A DNA stretch of 64,000 nt from Trichoplax sp. H2 (taxonomy: Eukaryota; Placozoa; Uniplacotomia; Trichoplacea): contig NOWV01000006.1 of the NCBI GenBank assembly GCA_003344405.1, positions 682,001-746,000 of the forward strand, given 5' to 3'. Both the position numbers and the translations under genes were made by a program. Numbering within the stretch: position 1 is the stretch's first letter; each line of letters begins with the position of its first letter. The notes under the pieces were generated by a model. It worked only from the letters and a program-made list of their open reading frames with translations, searched no databases and was not told where the DNA came from. Below are positions 51,201 to 64,000 of the stretch, one piece after another.

Positions 51201-54200
51201 AAAATAAATCTTCAAGTACTTTAATTCTAAGTAAATATATTGTACTAATGTATGAAACCGTGAATTAAGATACCTCATTTCGTTTTTGTGAAAGTAACAG
51301 TTTAAACGAGGAAATCAATTCAAGATATGAGGTCGGTGTAACATAGTTGTGACGATTTAATTCTGCTAAATACCTAGATGTAAAAAATTTGTAAGCTGAA
51401 GCACGACCAATCTAAGATATATTTAAAGTCTTACTTTTGCGATAACTGCCGAATGTTCTTGTGAAATAGCTTGCAAAGATCAACAATGTTATCTCTTTCA
51501 TTTTCCTGAAGGTCAATGTCTTCCAAAAACTTATACGCCACCATTTCTAGGGCATCTTCTGGCCAAGCCTAGGCGTTTAAATTAAAAATATTTATGCTAG
51601 AATTTGGTGTAAGTATTTCCTTACTGATAATGGAACGACGTGACTAACAATTAACAATTCTGTAGCATAAATGTGAGATATTACAGGTAACCACTAATCG
51701 ATCAGCTGACAGATCTACCGTACTACCATGTATTTTACAGTCTAGTCGAAAGCTTTAATTCTAATACGACTTAACCGGTAATACATTTTTCTTTGATATC
51801 TTACGATGACCTACATAAAATTATGATCTACTAGACCAATTTATACGACTGGGTTCTCAAATCAACCCAGTCCGTACTTTCATGCGTGCTAAAAAGTAGG
51901 TATTAAATTTAGATGGCTAGCTTTACGCGCACACCTACCTGGTACCAGTCAATATTACAGCAATTAATCAGAGAAGGAAATCGTCTTATTCGAGTTCTGA
52001 AAGCGTCTCCGATTGGGCTCATGCATAAAGCAATATGCAAATTATCACGACAGCGACCAATAAAGTAGTTGTAGAGTGTTAATGGAGTAAACTCTGCATT
52101 GACATCTTTCGCCTGAGCTACAGGTCTGATGGCCTATCCGATAAATACGGTAACGATCAAAGTTTGTTATTAAGTATTAACTACCGCTTGGCTGTTACAC
52201 ACGTGAAATCACATAAGCATCCCTACAGTAGTTATAATTTGTACTTAGTAATAAATGATATAATTCATATATAATACCATTACCATAAATTTTAGTGTAC
52301 ATAAACCCATAAAAACAATACAAGTAATGCGTAAACCTCAATTAGTTCAGCTTTTTCATCAGGTGGAAACAGATTAGGAACCTCACTAGAATTCAGTAAA
52401 CTATCAATATCTTCTAAAAATGATTCATCTTTGATCTGGCTATCTCCAAGTAAGAATACTGTAGGTTTGCCTTGACAACCAGCGCCTTTCAACAATTTCT
52501 GTGAAATTGAAGTAATCCTATTAACACCAGATCACAACAAACATTTGCAGTATGTAGTATAATAACAGCAACAACAACCTTGAGATCATCCTTCCATTCA
52601 GAACGTCCATAATTCTTCGAAATCTCTGGTTGAAAAACATTAAATCCTGACATAAAAGCAGCCAAACTTGTTAATGATTGCCGTCCGCTACCACCAACAC
52701 CGACTAACAACAAATTCCCTCCAGCTTGTTTAAGTACACGACAAATGCGAGATAGATGCTCAAGCATATAGCTAAGTTAAGGATCACAATAAAATTAAAT
52801 AGTAGTAATAGAAAGAAGCGCTAAGCAGAGAAATTTAAGCAAAATAGCTTGGTGAATTTACTGTAGTTTACAATTTATACCTAAAGATAACTAGTTTCAT
52901 TGGAGTCTTATGTGTCATGTTATAATCTTCAAGTTTTAATTCAACGACGTTATTCATATCTTCTAAGGAAGTAACTTCTTCGTATAATTGATCATCCTAT
53001 AGCATAAATATATTGAAGGAATAAGCAGATGCCCTATAAATTCCTTAAACTTATAGCCACACAAATTCAACAAAACCGTTTCACTGTCGGAAGCCATATA
53101 GTCTCCAAATAATAATTTTCTCATATCATCCTCCGTCGGCTAGACAGTTACAAAGACCCACGCAAAAGCAAATCGGATATCATTATAGGCCTAATAGAAA
53201 AATTGCTAATATGCTAATACATTCGCAACAATTACTAACAGCTTCTCCTTCTTTAACAGCAAGATGAGAAAAGATATCATCAAAGTTATCTTTCAAATGT
53301 TCTCTGACAACTTTCTTTGTTAAACTAAAACCAAATAACGAGAGTCAGTGCATATATTACTGAGATGCTTGCATTACACACAGTCCAATAATAAAACTGT
53401 ACTTGTATAACCAGTCTCTGTCATTGATATCAGTAAGGCGATCATAAAACACCCTGTAAATTTCATGGACCCAAAGCCTGCAAGGTATAAATCAAAAGAA
53501 ACCGTTATTTACAAGCATGGGTCTATGTAATCGGTTAAAGAGCTAAACCTGACCTGATTAAAGATCTCTTATTTTCTATCGATTGCGGTCTCACTAACAA
53601 TACGCCCTGGATAGTTCTTGAAAAATCTCGCAAATTAAAGGTATAATGAGACTTGGCCGGGGTTGGCAATAAATTTCCAATTGCTGATTTGTAGATCTAT
53701 AAATAGCATAAAAACGCTAAGCTGTTGTTGCCTCATTCAACTATCACACTTTTATCTTTCAACAGCAGTAAAATGACCTGCAATGTTGCCGCAACTACTT
53801 GCATCCCTACAGAAAAATATTCGGCAGGAAACTGGCGGACCTGTATCGAATAGAGTAACCAGGATGGATTACAAGAATCTATGAAGATATCTTCATGAAA
53901 TAATTTATTTATGCAATGTAATAAGAAAGATCAAATGATACTCATTTATAAGAAATTAAAGATATTAATTTAGACCCACCTTTAAAATATGGGTAACTAT
54001 AGTATTAAATATGGTCAGCATTGCCTCGTCAGAAAAAATGGTCATGGAAATAATGTTAAAGTGTCTTAAAAATCTTGAAGATATATGACTTCTACCACCC
54101 CCTGGTGGGCCCATAGCTCCAATTATTTGTATATCATCTAGCTGAATTTTTGAAGTATCTTTCCTATCGTACCTGAGAAACACACGACAAGCTATTAAAT

Positions 54201-57200
54201 CTCCAACCCAAATTCATAATATGCATTTAAAATACACAATGAAGGTATCATCAATATGTCATAAATTGATTACGCATTTACACACCAAATTTTATGGTCA
54301 AGCCACTGTCGTAGTAACTCAATAGGCGGCTGTGCACCGTATTTTTCTTGCATAGGCATATTAAGGTCATCCACGAACAGAATACAATTTTTACCGAGCG
54401 GAGGTCCATAGATGCCTTTTCTTCTTTTATCTAATTTAGACATCACTATATCCTGCGACAAAATTTCAAATTTTGACGATTAGACCTTATCAAAAATGTA
54501 TCTACACTGATAACTGCTACTTATAAGAGTTATTACGCGCGTGACTCTGATACTAGAGTAAATAACGTCTAGGAATTAGGGTACATAAAGTGTATAACTT
54601 ATTAACTGATAAGATCAGCGACTTCTTGATAAGAGTGTAATACCAATACGGAATCATGTTTGATCGATGACTCCGAATTTTACTTATGTACACGTATATG
54701 TTTATACACAGTATTACTTATGGTAAGGAAACCCTGTGTAAATTAAATTTTTGTGTTTAATAAGGCTGCCTTTGCCTTGACGCGTATAACCGTGTCTAGC
54801 GTTATTGACCTAGTGTCGCTACATATTAAATAACTGCAGCAAATAGTGATATAGTTTCTTATAATGTTATACCTGCGTTTGATTAGCGGTTGTTTGGGCA
54901 GAAAAGTTTATTAACACAGGAGAATAACGATCCCTCGGTAGCTTATGTATTAACTTCTCCTTCACGTACATCGTCTTGCCAGTTCCCGTAGGTCCAACCA
55001 ATAGTATAGGTAGACCATATTGAATCAATAAATCTAGTAAATAAGAATAACGCATAGTATCTGTCGTAGGAACAATTATTTCATTCATTTTCGCATCCAA
55101 AGGAATTGTTATTCCATTCTTCGAATCTAGCCATGGTAACCATCTGCCTCGGCCCTTGTTCTAGATCAAAATAAGATAAACAATTAATTATACAGTTCTA
55201 ACTCAAAAACCATTCAAATCATGTAGCATAATGCAGAGTACCTCATAAACATAGTCATATAACAGCCCAGTTTCGGGCAGTGGTACATCAATCCTCCCTA
55301 GTATATCAGGGATTGGATAAGTAGAAACTTTGCCAGATAATAGCTCACGTAAGAAAATATCAAATTTTGTTCGACTTTCACCATCGACACTCCCGCCAAC
55401 AGACCATACACACGCAAAGATAATTGAAGCCTAAAATTTTAAGCAGAAACCTGCATTTTATATCATGGCAAGTAGGAACTACCGCAAGTCTCGAATAAGT
55501 ATTGTAGCTATTACCGTTATCCACGTGCGTTTATGCTTGTTCTCTGAGACAAGTTCTTCACCATACGGCAATATCAAGGCTTTGGTTAACTTTAAGAATG
55601 ACATTACAAGACTACTACTAGACGTATGTTCGAGTTGCTAAAATTTGTTGGTCCAAATAGATACTAATATTTATTCATGATTCTGTATTGTTATGTTAAT
55701 CCAATGATTTAATGTGATAATAGTCTACCTTGCAATTTCTGTCGATAAAATCTAAGCATGCAGTTGCCATCCATTTCATCAAAGCAAGGATATAAGAACA
55801 GGCATCCTGCAATCCACCGGGCAATTCTTCAAGCCAAGATAAAAGTAAGAGTTCCCAACCGAGCGATGCTGGCTCTAAGTATATCATACCACAGCGACTG
55901 ACAGTCGCAGGCTGAAAGAAAATATCGTACATGAAATGATCTTACAGACGAATACTAATTTAACAACCCTGTACTTACTGATGCCTGCGACAAATCTAAA
56001 CACTCAAATATTAGGCTCATCTTATCGGACATTTGAATAATTTCCCCACTCATTAAACAAAGCTATAGGATAAAATAGTCGAACGATGGTAAACATATTG
56101 TTTAGCACTTCGTAACTAGCCGAAAACAAAAATAATGAGTTGCACACAAATAGACAGATTAGATCGGCCCTTATTTTGATATCCTTACTTTCTTATTGTC
56201 ATCTAAAGCTGTATTCATACTTTCGATCCAAAGGGTATCCACAGGACCATCAAATACTACCCAATTTCGTGTTTTAGAAGAATGAGCAAACTCTCGAAAT
56301 GTTGTCGCAATTACGCCATCAGTCCACTAAAAAGTAACGTATATCATATTCATGGTTATGATCCCTTAACGCACAACATCGTTAGTGTTATTCATACTTC
56401 GTGAGAAACTGGATCGAATTGCCCAAATAGTTGTCCCATTGTAATAGCTTTCGGATTTATTATTCGATACTGCACCTAAATCGCACATATCAATAGTGAG
56501 ACCGTAAACCACATCACATCTAAACTTTTATGTAATCAATTCTACAGCTTATACGTATGTAGTCTCAAATGATATCTTAATAAATCATTTCTGCATTGTA
56601 TTGCAACAACAAAACGAAACCAATATATCAAACTTTTGCAAGGCTTCAAACCACATCCATCGGGCAGTGCACCTACCTTATCCTCATCAAAACCCTTTTG
56701 ATGTAAGGATGCTAAAGTTTCTGCCAAAATCTCTAGCACCTTCGTTTTACCGGCTAACGGCCCACCTACTAACATGAACCTAGTACATAACAGTAAAAAA
56801 GCTCGAATGAGAAATTTTTTCCTTTATTATGGCAAAAAATTAAAGTAAATTCTACTTTACCCATGGCGCACAATCATCATCTCGTAAGTTTGAATCAATT
56901 TCTGTTTAAAAAACTCTACAAATTGCAAATTCTTTCCAGTACAAATCTAAATTAAAAAATAGACCGATCGCAATAATTTATAATGGTATAATAGCTAACT
57001 GCGTCACATGCGCATAATTTTTAAAGTACCTCTTTGGCAGCATCAATCAAGTATGCATAATTCGGTTTAGGCAAATTAATATTTGGAAACAAATCGGATA
57101 CTATTCCCTCGAACAGAGGAATATCGTGGGCTAAAAACTGTAAATGGAGAATTCTTAAAAAGTCTGCAGTAATTATTAACTTATAAATCTTCAGATTAAG

Positions 57201-60200
57201 AAGTCAACCTTTGGAGAATTTACGTCAATTATGGAGCGTAATAGCTAAAAAAAATAGCGAACAGGGTTTAAGAGGGTTATAATATTTAATTTTACAAAAA
57301 TCATAGTATAAACGGCTCATCTGGGTAGGTGCATTGAGCCAGATTACTTAGATTTTTGTTTACCAATACACTTTCATTTTCACTAGGATGTTTCAATTTC
57401 AAATTAGCAGCAGCAGCCAAAACCGCCTTTACAGCTCTCATGCCATAATCGTAATGAAATTGCGTAGATAGCTGAAAGATAAATACAGTATTAACCCCTA
57501 AATACTTCAATTTTAATCAATAATTATAGTAAGCATACAAATGACTTACTAATTCAGAACAAAGACGATATGTGGATACGATCTTGATCGCAAGATTCCT
57601 GGCATCAACAAAACCATATGAATATAACATGATTTCACTTATCAGAGCGTAATCAGGGACCATCATTGCGACCGTTCTAAATAAAACCTGATAAACGAAG
57701 TAATCTGAATGAAAACCCCTTAATAACTCCACCCGAAGTATAAAATTCTTGCAGCATACTTTTAAGTTGTCAGGTAATTCCGACCGACCAGCATATCCTG
57801 GGTTCATGGTAATGCATACATAACAGCTTGGATTAAGAACGATTTCAGTTCCATCAAAGACAAATCGGTCTAACTGACTCTGAACAGCTCGCTGGATAGC
57901 CAAAATCTATATTTTTCATAAAGCAAAAATTATTAATAAAATTTTCGCTAACAGTGCTTTAACTTATCAGAAGTGACACTCACTTATTTAAAAATTTTAT
58001 CAAAATAGATTATATTGTCGAGTATAATGATCGTGTAGTACTCTAATTTCATCAATACGGATAACATTACAGTACAAGTACTCTGCTGCAACTAATAAAT
58101 TCGATTGATATCTTTCTTAGCCGAAGCATACCTGCTGGGCAACAACAGACAAGACTTCCAGTTCTATCCTATTGAATTCGTCGAAACACGCCCATGCACC
58201 GGAGGACGCTAAGCCTTTAAAAAACTAACAAACGAAGAATATTTAAAATTAATACACTACAAAACCGGCGTAATTATAAAAATACATAAAACGTTTTTTA
58301 CTCTCGTAAATCTAAAGACAGTTGTTCCAGTACCTTTCCCATAGCAAGATAGTCTAAACCATCAGAACAGTTAAATACAACGCATTGCTTGGCCAGTGCT
58401 TTTGCTAAATCCTTAATAACATATTACAGGCCCTTTATAGAACTATACCTATGAACTTTAAATAAAAGAAATCTATGTAATGTACCTTAACAGTTTCAGT
58501 TTTCCCAGTACCGGCTGGACCTTCAGGAGCGCCGTTTAAGTTTAGACTATACGCACTCACTAGCGTCCGATAGCACCGGTCAGTCAAAGGAGTAATAACA
58601 AGTCTGCATAAAGAAAGGAATACGACATCGTTTTTCATACTATGTTCTCATCACAAATTGAAACACAAATTCAAAACTTTTAATCTTTGATAATCACCGA
58701 CTGGTATTCCCTAAATATTCATATCCGTAGTTTACACTCGCATTAACAATGCGAATAGTTATGTCATCTAAATGCCAATAGTATCGCAGCTGGCAAAGCC
58801 ACTGGAAATCGCTCTCACTACTAACGCCTAATTCGTAACCAATAATTAGATAAAATTCGTAATATTCGTACTATCCACGCAATGACAATTTAATTTATTA
58901 AAATTCATCGAACTCATAAAGTCAACTCAAACCTTTATCAGCTAATTCTAAAATTACATCCCTAGCGTGAACGTCGATAACTACAAGAGCACCAAGCGTA
59001 ATGCGCGTTTGCTTTGACAATTCCCCTCGAACCAGTTTGACAATGTTTTCAAGCTATAAACAAATTATGTCAACGATAGTATTAATTAGCAAAATCACAA
59101 AAGCTATGATATAACAAAACTGGTACGGAGCTGAATTCATTTATAGATATCATGCAGTTATCCGAAAACATTTCAACACTTTCAAATGATATCCGTCTGC
59201 TAAGATTCTAATAAAACAAATAGTCTGCAGCTACAGTATTATTTCTCTACCAAAGGAAACTCATTTATACACTATATCGCTTCAAATTATAGCATCTATT
59301 TAACTCAAGTTACTTAGATGGTGTAGACCAACATAAGGTAAAAGCTGACTCGAACATCTGAGAATATAGTACATTGCAATACTTAAATGTTTCTTATCAA
59401 TTGTAACATTCTGATTTACTATTTCCATCAAATGCAAACACCAAAAGAAATATCATAAGTACAGACCTGTCTCTGTAGTCTATCATGGTAATCGTTTAAG
59501 CCATGCGGACCTAGTTTTATTGCATCATGCGTTTCTCTAGTCCAAATGATCTGGTTCACTGTCAGTACCACCTTTTAATCATAAAAATAGTAAATTAATA
59601 GGTTAGACATGTAATAATACCTACCTACTATTTTACTTTATATAGAATCTATGTACCAAACCATTCTGATAGATATGTGTAAAATGTAATACAGATACTA
59701 CGTTTTAAAAATATAGCTTTGTAATTTCTCATGATATAAGTGCTTTTCGCCGATGTCCCTGGATGCCTGCCTACCTGGCCTGGCCATTCAGTAACCCAAA
59801 TAGACCTTTCGTCGTCAGTATATGCCTGATGTGATAAAATTTACAGTTAGTTATCGTAACCCTGTAAAGTGTTCTGCATGACGTATCATCCTAAGCTATT
59901 ATATGAAAGTTACCACAATTATTTCCATAATGTTATATGTGCATTGTACGTTATCATTGAACAAAAATAAAAATACCAAGATTTAGCTGACTAAGAGCTG
60001 TGACACTAAGATAGGTTATAATGTTAAAGTCAGTCTGATATCCATACACTGCATAGTGAAATATTTTTAATTCTTCAAATGTATGATATCTATATTGATC
60101 GTATAAAGCAATATCATTCTTTTCAAAGTTAGGACTAAAAAACTACTACCATCACATATATGCAGACTATACACTCCTCCTACAGGTTGATTAAAATAAA

Positions 60201-63021
60201 ATGAACCTTAACTAACTACAAAATTAAATGCCACTTGAACCCTTCACTTCAATATCTGATTTATAATGTAACATACTAATCGTCCCATAATAGCTCTTGC
60301 AGCATATAATCAATTTATGTCATACTTATGTCTAATAACCGACGAAAATTTTAGTTATCAAAGACAATTTCAGTTCCTAGTACTAACAAATACCACTACC
60401 ATATCTGTATATAAAAACCTTATCACAAATGGCGCTGAGTTGCTTACCTCTAATGCCTTATCTAAAACGTTCTTAACGCTTAAAAACATGACGTTTTGAA
60501 CCTGATCGTTTACAAAAATTGATTTAACCGTAGTGCGGGTTACCAAACGGTGCATATTAGTATAGTTTCCGAATAAGTCTATCATACCCTAAGTAACCAT
60601 TTTTCAACTGCTCCCTTCGTTTCTGAAGTAGATATCCTTTCCGTAAAATCAATCTGAAAATTACATTACCGAAATATTTTAACAACGCTACATTTTCAAA
60701 GATAATATGTATGCTGGATGCTACTTTGAAACGATACTACTGTAAATTTTCCTAAATTTGCAATACCAACACATCATAAAATTTTAAATTTATACCTTCT
60801 CCCCTTGAGCGCTGTACATTGCAGTTATGTTCATGTTATTTGTAAAATCTAGTTCCGAAATCCCTTCAAAACATTTTTTTAGATGCGGTTGAACTCGAGT
60901 AGGATCTTTGGTTTCCGATAAGATTTCCAAAATTTCGTCATTTGACAAAAAGAAAAATCTGTTCAAAATTATCACAGAAAAGATAGTATTACCAAACTAT
61001 CACGTAGTTAATTATCAAAAAATGCATACTAACTGCAATCACCAAGTAAACTCTTATAAAATTTTAGCACCTAACACGCAAATCTATAAGCAAAATCTGC
61101 ACTTTCGAATTAAAAATTCTTATAGAATGGGTTTGACTACAGTATATGATTTGCTGCGAACCTCGGAAAGTATAAGCGTTTCTTTTCTAGATACTGATTT
61201 AACCCTTTATTTATTTTTTCCAAAAGTCGATTGCAGTCCGTCAATCTTTCCAGTAAATTTGCCATAGAAGTTGCCGCAAGAACCTAAGAAATATCAACAA
61301 CCTTACAAACTCTCCTAAAATAGCTGTCTATCTTATATAAGCCAAATAAAGAAAATTTTTTTACTTTAGGATCTTTCAGCGCATTCTTCATTACGTCCTT
61401 CCAAGTTCTATCAACTGTTTGAAAAAGCCGCCCCTCTTCTGGCATCTGTAGCATAATGTCCTCCGAACTAAAAATTGGCTCTAAATATAGCCATTGAGCC
61501 TGAACCTGCAATCGCGATATTCTCATTTTTCAGTCCTAGTAAAATGTTCCAAATCCATCTAATATATGTATATCTATTTTGTACCTTGAGCCATTCATCT
61601 ATAATATCTTGAACTCTCGTTAATCTTTCCTCCCATTCCTAACATAATTCAAGATATTCGTTAATTTACTATAAGGATTTCTTATGTTATATTGTATCCG
61701 CACTTTAATGTCTTTTTCAAAAGGTTTGATAAAAGGAGACCCCTTCATTATCTGCGTTTTGATAATTTGATCATCAAGGAGGGTCTGAATATCGTCGATA
61801 GCTGCTAGGATAACAATGCCTAAGATGGAATAACGTACAAAGCTAAAGTAATTAACTACTTAGATAATGCCAACAAATATATTTACGCAAAAAAGTAGCA
61901 ACTGGAGTTAACCTGAGTCTCTGTAAGTAGTCGTATTAAAATTTACGGCGTCCCACTCTTCAACCATGCGCTGCAGTGATTTTTCCAATGCAAACTCCTG
62001 TAAATGTTACCAAAATAACAAATAGCAAATACTGCATAAGATCACTGAGGACTGTAGCCGTAATTCATCTCTTTGCATCTGATACGCATATGTACCGCAA
62101 AACCGCGTACCTTACTAGCGGCTAAGCTAATATTTTCGAATTCTTCCATGTATGACTGTAAATTAATTTTCAAGACTTTTCTTAAGGTGGTTCCAGAATC
62201 AGGTGTTAGATCAAATCCTATAAACTGCGACATCTAGAAGAGACGTAGTAACTACTTAGAGAACTCATCAGTTCATATCATTAGTAATTGTGATAGTATA
62301 CTATTAACAGCAAGTACATACGAAAAATTTTAATTGCAATTGTGTCATAAAAGTATCTAAGCAATGCTGTAGTTGATAATTATAAGTAAAAACAAATCAT
62401 ACAGTAAATATGCACAATACCGTACAAACAAAAAGTAAACGTATGATAACGAAAGCATTAGTGGCTTATTCCATCATATGTTTCAGAATAAATAGGGATA
62501 TCACTTACGAACGAACCCAATTTATTTCATTGGTGTCGGCTATAATCTAACTGTAGATTAAAAGCATACAATTAAGAATGTACTTACTTGTTTCCAGTGT
62601 CTGTCTCGTATACCAGGGTTACATAGAGTAGTCACCAATGGAATATGAACCTAAACACACAAGAGCAACGAATATTGTATATTAATCAACCTACTGCAAT
62701 TGCAAGAACATGTGTACTAAATAAGGCTTCCAATAAAGGAATCTGTAAATGATAGCATGAGATATCAGCAAAATCGGCAAAAATATATATTTATTAAATG
62801 ATTTTACAGTTACTATTTTTGTATTTTCTATAACCTTAAAATCCAATATTTGCTTTTGAATAGCGTTGGAAACTTTAATAGCTGGAGTTTCCTCATCTTT
62901 TATTTCCCTATCTGACAATCTTTCTCCTTTCTTCTGACGTGTTGCCTCTTTCCCTTTACCTTTCTTTAGTCTAGCTGTAAACACCTTTGCAACCTTCAGA
63001 ATATCCCGATTGTATTCGTTT
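42224..63021 (-). CDS. DNAH: Axonemal dynein heavy chain, DNAH3/7/12-type (5' partial)
   Basis: Ciliary inner-arm motor ATPase. The minus strand shows, in order, linker, six AAA modules, stalk and C-terminal domain in dozens of short exons; the last ends [20 protein letters not shown] before a TAG at 42224. The first recognised exon (acceptor at 63022) begins [14 protein letters not shown] in the linker, so the N-terminal tail lies outside the window or is unrecognised. Landmarks: [12 protein letters not shown] (62.59-62.65 kb), [18 protein letters not shown] (62.2 kb), EWPGQ (59.77 kb), AAA1 GPAGTGKT and [12 protein letters not shown]2 [22 protein letters not shown] (55.9 kb), AAA3 [11 protein letters not shown]4 GVGGSGRQS, stalk with microtubule-binding tip, AAA5 [16 protein letters not shown] (49.1 kb), and [13 protein letters not shown] near the end. 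The AAA1-AAA2 region ([20 protein letters not shown]) and the end fit the single-headed DNAH3/7/12 group best; DNAH1 is the main alternative. Individual exon borders were checked only at landmarks. Confidence 0.93.
49290..51375 (-). other. DNAH: Dynein stalk coiled coil and microtubule-binding domain
   Basis: CC1 exons at 51274-51375, 50980-51123 ([20 protein letters not shown]), 50706-50813 and 50536-50606. The tip exon around 50331-50470 encodes [19 protein letters not shown] followed by [18 protein letters not shown]. Further tip exons are at 49875-49970 and 49655-49797 ([13 protein letters not shown]). CC2 is at about 49350-49540 ([20 protein letters not shown]). Heptad-like Leu/Glu/Lys content confirms the antiparallel stalk. 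Confidence 0.9.
52675..52701 (-). other. DNAH: Dynein AAA4 P-loop (GVGGSGRQS)
   Basis: Axonemal-type AAA4 P-loop with Arg in place of the usual Lys, the normal form in this family. Flanked by [20 protein letters not shown] upstream and, in the next exon, [20 protein letters not shown]. Confidence 0.93.
54972..54995 (-). other. DNAH: Dynein AAA3 P-loop (GPTGTGKT)
   Basis: P-loop within an exon that begins near the segment [18 protein letters not shown]. Later AAA3 exons hold [20 protein letters not shown] (54.4 kb, Walker B-like VDD) and [14 protein letters not shown] (54.1 kb), all typical of axonemal chains. Confidence 0.93.
56743..56766 (-). other. DNAH: Dynein AAA2 P-loop (GGPLAGKT)
   Basis: P-loop of AAA2, followed by [20 protein letters not shown]. 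The AAA2 site normally binds but does not hydrolyse ATP. Downstream exons carry [20 protein letters not shown] and the AAA2 end [14 protein letters not shown]. Confidence 0.92.
58498..58521 (-). other. DNAH: Dynein AAA1 Walker A (GPAGTGKT)
   Basis: Lies in exon 58603-58486, which starts [17 protein letters not shown]1 is the main ATP-hydrolysing site; Lys and Thr of the P-loop are intact. The partner Walker B (ACFDEFNRI) is at 58165-58191, with the catalytic Glu present. Confidence 0.95.
58700..63021 (-). other. DNAH: Dynein linker region
   Basis: Linker exons include about 63021-62826 (with a Lys/Glu-rich insert [19 protein letters not shown]), 62590-62650 (ending HWKQ), 62110-62233, 61376-61530 ([20 protein letters not shown]), 60596-60652 (VEKWLLR), 59770-59826 ([17 protein letters not shown]), 59463-59575 ([20 protein letters not shown]), 58935-59055 and 58700-58830. 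Joined residues follow the family order without gaps that would suggest a lost exon. Confidence 0.85.
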
Positions 63022-64000
63022 ACCTAATAAAAATGTAAAACGATATTCACCAATTTCGAATCATAATATCACTAACAGTTTCAAATTCGACAATCAAACA
63101 ACACTTTTAAGCTACGTAAGTGTTGTGCATGAATTAGCAATTCGAAATACTTTGCATATGATACAGTTTAAAATCTAAATTCATTTTCTAAGTTAAAATA
63201 ACCCAACAGAAGGAGTTACTTTAATGTTAAATGAATTATTTCTCTCTAATTAATGCGGTCAAAAATATACTTGTACGTAAAATTGCATGATTCTCAAAGC
63301 TGGCAGAGCAAGGATTAACTACAAGCTTTAGCAACAAGATATGAATTATAAATTGGCCATCTAATGACAAATCAAATGTCCACTATTAGCGACTTTGTTA
63401 TTAAGTCGACTTTATAGTATTGTAAATTGATTTGGTGGTACATATACTGCACACCAATTGAATAGTAGTGCAGCGTAAATGCAGTAATGTACAGTATATG
63501 AAATATTTCTTTAAGTTAAATAAACGCTCAAGATAAACCATACAAAGCATTGCATCAACAGTATCAATCATATGAGTGTGCTGGTTAATGCACTAATAAT
63601 TTTAATGTAAATAGGATTAATTTCTATTCCAATGCCGGATTAACTGAGCACTATGGAAATAGTTATCTCCCAGTGTACTTGTATCTTCACCAAATACAGT
63701 ACTTACTGCACTTGCTGAAAAATTGCTCATCTCTCCAAACACCGTAAGAAAAATTTATTCCAGCAGTTATATAGATTCTTAACTTTCAAATGGCGCGGTA
63801 ATTTTAATTGTAAAACTTGCCAACATATCCAAGTACTGTACCATGCACACGTTTACGAGTCCTTCATGCACTTTATTATTTTGCTGGAACCATACAGTAC
63901 AGTACTGTACAGTATAGATCACTTCATCGTATTGATCGATTGATAATTTATAATTAATTAATGTACGAGAATACATAATTAATTAAGGAATGTCGTTATG
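63022..64000. other. Unassigned right edge, upstream of the first recognised dynein exon
   Basis: About 1 kb with no exon I can assign to the dynein tail. A palindrome cluster lies at 63892-63914. It is either a long dynein intron or the 5' flank; minus-strand open sequence at 63779-63976 overlaps the repeat and has no family match. Confidence 0.5.
63892..63914. repeat. GTACTGTAC/GTACAGTAC palindrome cluster
   Basis: Contiguous TACAGTACAGTACTGTACAG unit, identical in type to the clusters in the two head-to-head gaps. Confidence 0.85.

Overview
Nuclear DNA of a eukaryote, most likely an early-branching animal (a sponge- or placozoan-type genome) or a close unicellular relative. The sequence is AT-rich. 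Every gene is split by many short GT-AG introns, mostly about 65-250 nt. The gene set (IP3 receptor, SLC26 anion exchanger with STAS domain, ciliary dynein heavy chain, IQUB) belongs to a ciliated cell with animal-type calcium signalling. The species cannot be named from the sequence alone. Exon chains below were spliced by eye. For five genes every junction keeps reading frame, and for the four with both ends visible the total is divisible by three.

Layout, left to right: IQUB (+, 1-3521, 5' end outside the window); SLC26 anion exchanger (-, 5703-10943); mitochondrial carnitine/acylcarnitine carrier SLC25A20 (+, 12614-15141); IP3 receptor ITPR (-, 17215-34326, 53 coding exons, about 2735 aa); UTP18, a WD40 protein of the small-subunit processome (+, 35536-39599); axonemal dynein heavy chain of the DNAH3/7/12 type (-, 42224-63021, 5' part outside or unrecognised). 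The six genes alternate strand strictly, giving two head-to-head gaps (10944-12613 and 34327-35535) and three tail-to-tail gaps (3522-5702, 15142-17214, 39600-42223).

The most distinctive non-coding signal is a family of overlapping palindromes built on GTACTGTAC/GTACAGTAC. They are dense in both head-to-head gaps, also present in ITPR intron 1 and at the right edge, and nearly absent from the tail-to-tail gaps. The most distinctive coding signal is a pair of introns in ITPR (75 and 225 nt) that are multiples of three and contain no stop, so they can be retained as coding sequence (exitron-like).

The genes do not form one pathway. IQUB and the dynein heavy chain both act in the ciliary axoneme; ITPR (ER calcium release) and SLC26 (plasma-membrane anion exchange) are membrane transporters; SLC25A20 and UTP18 are housekeeping. 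No tRNA, rRNA, CRISPR array or intact transposon was seen.
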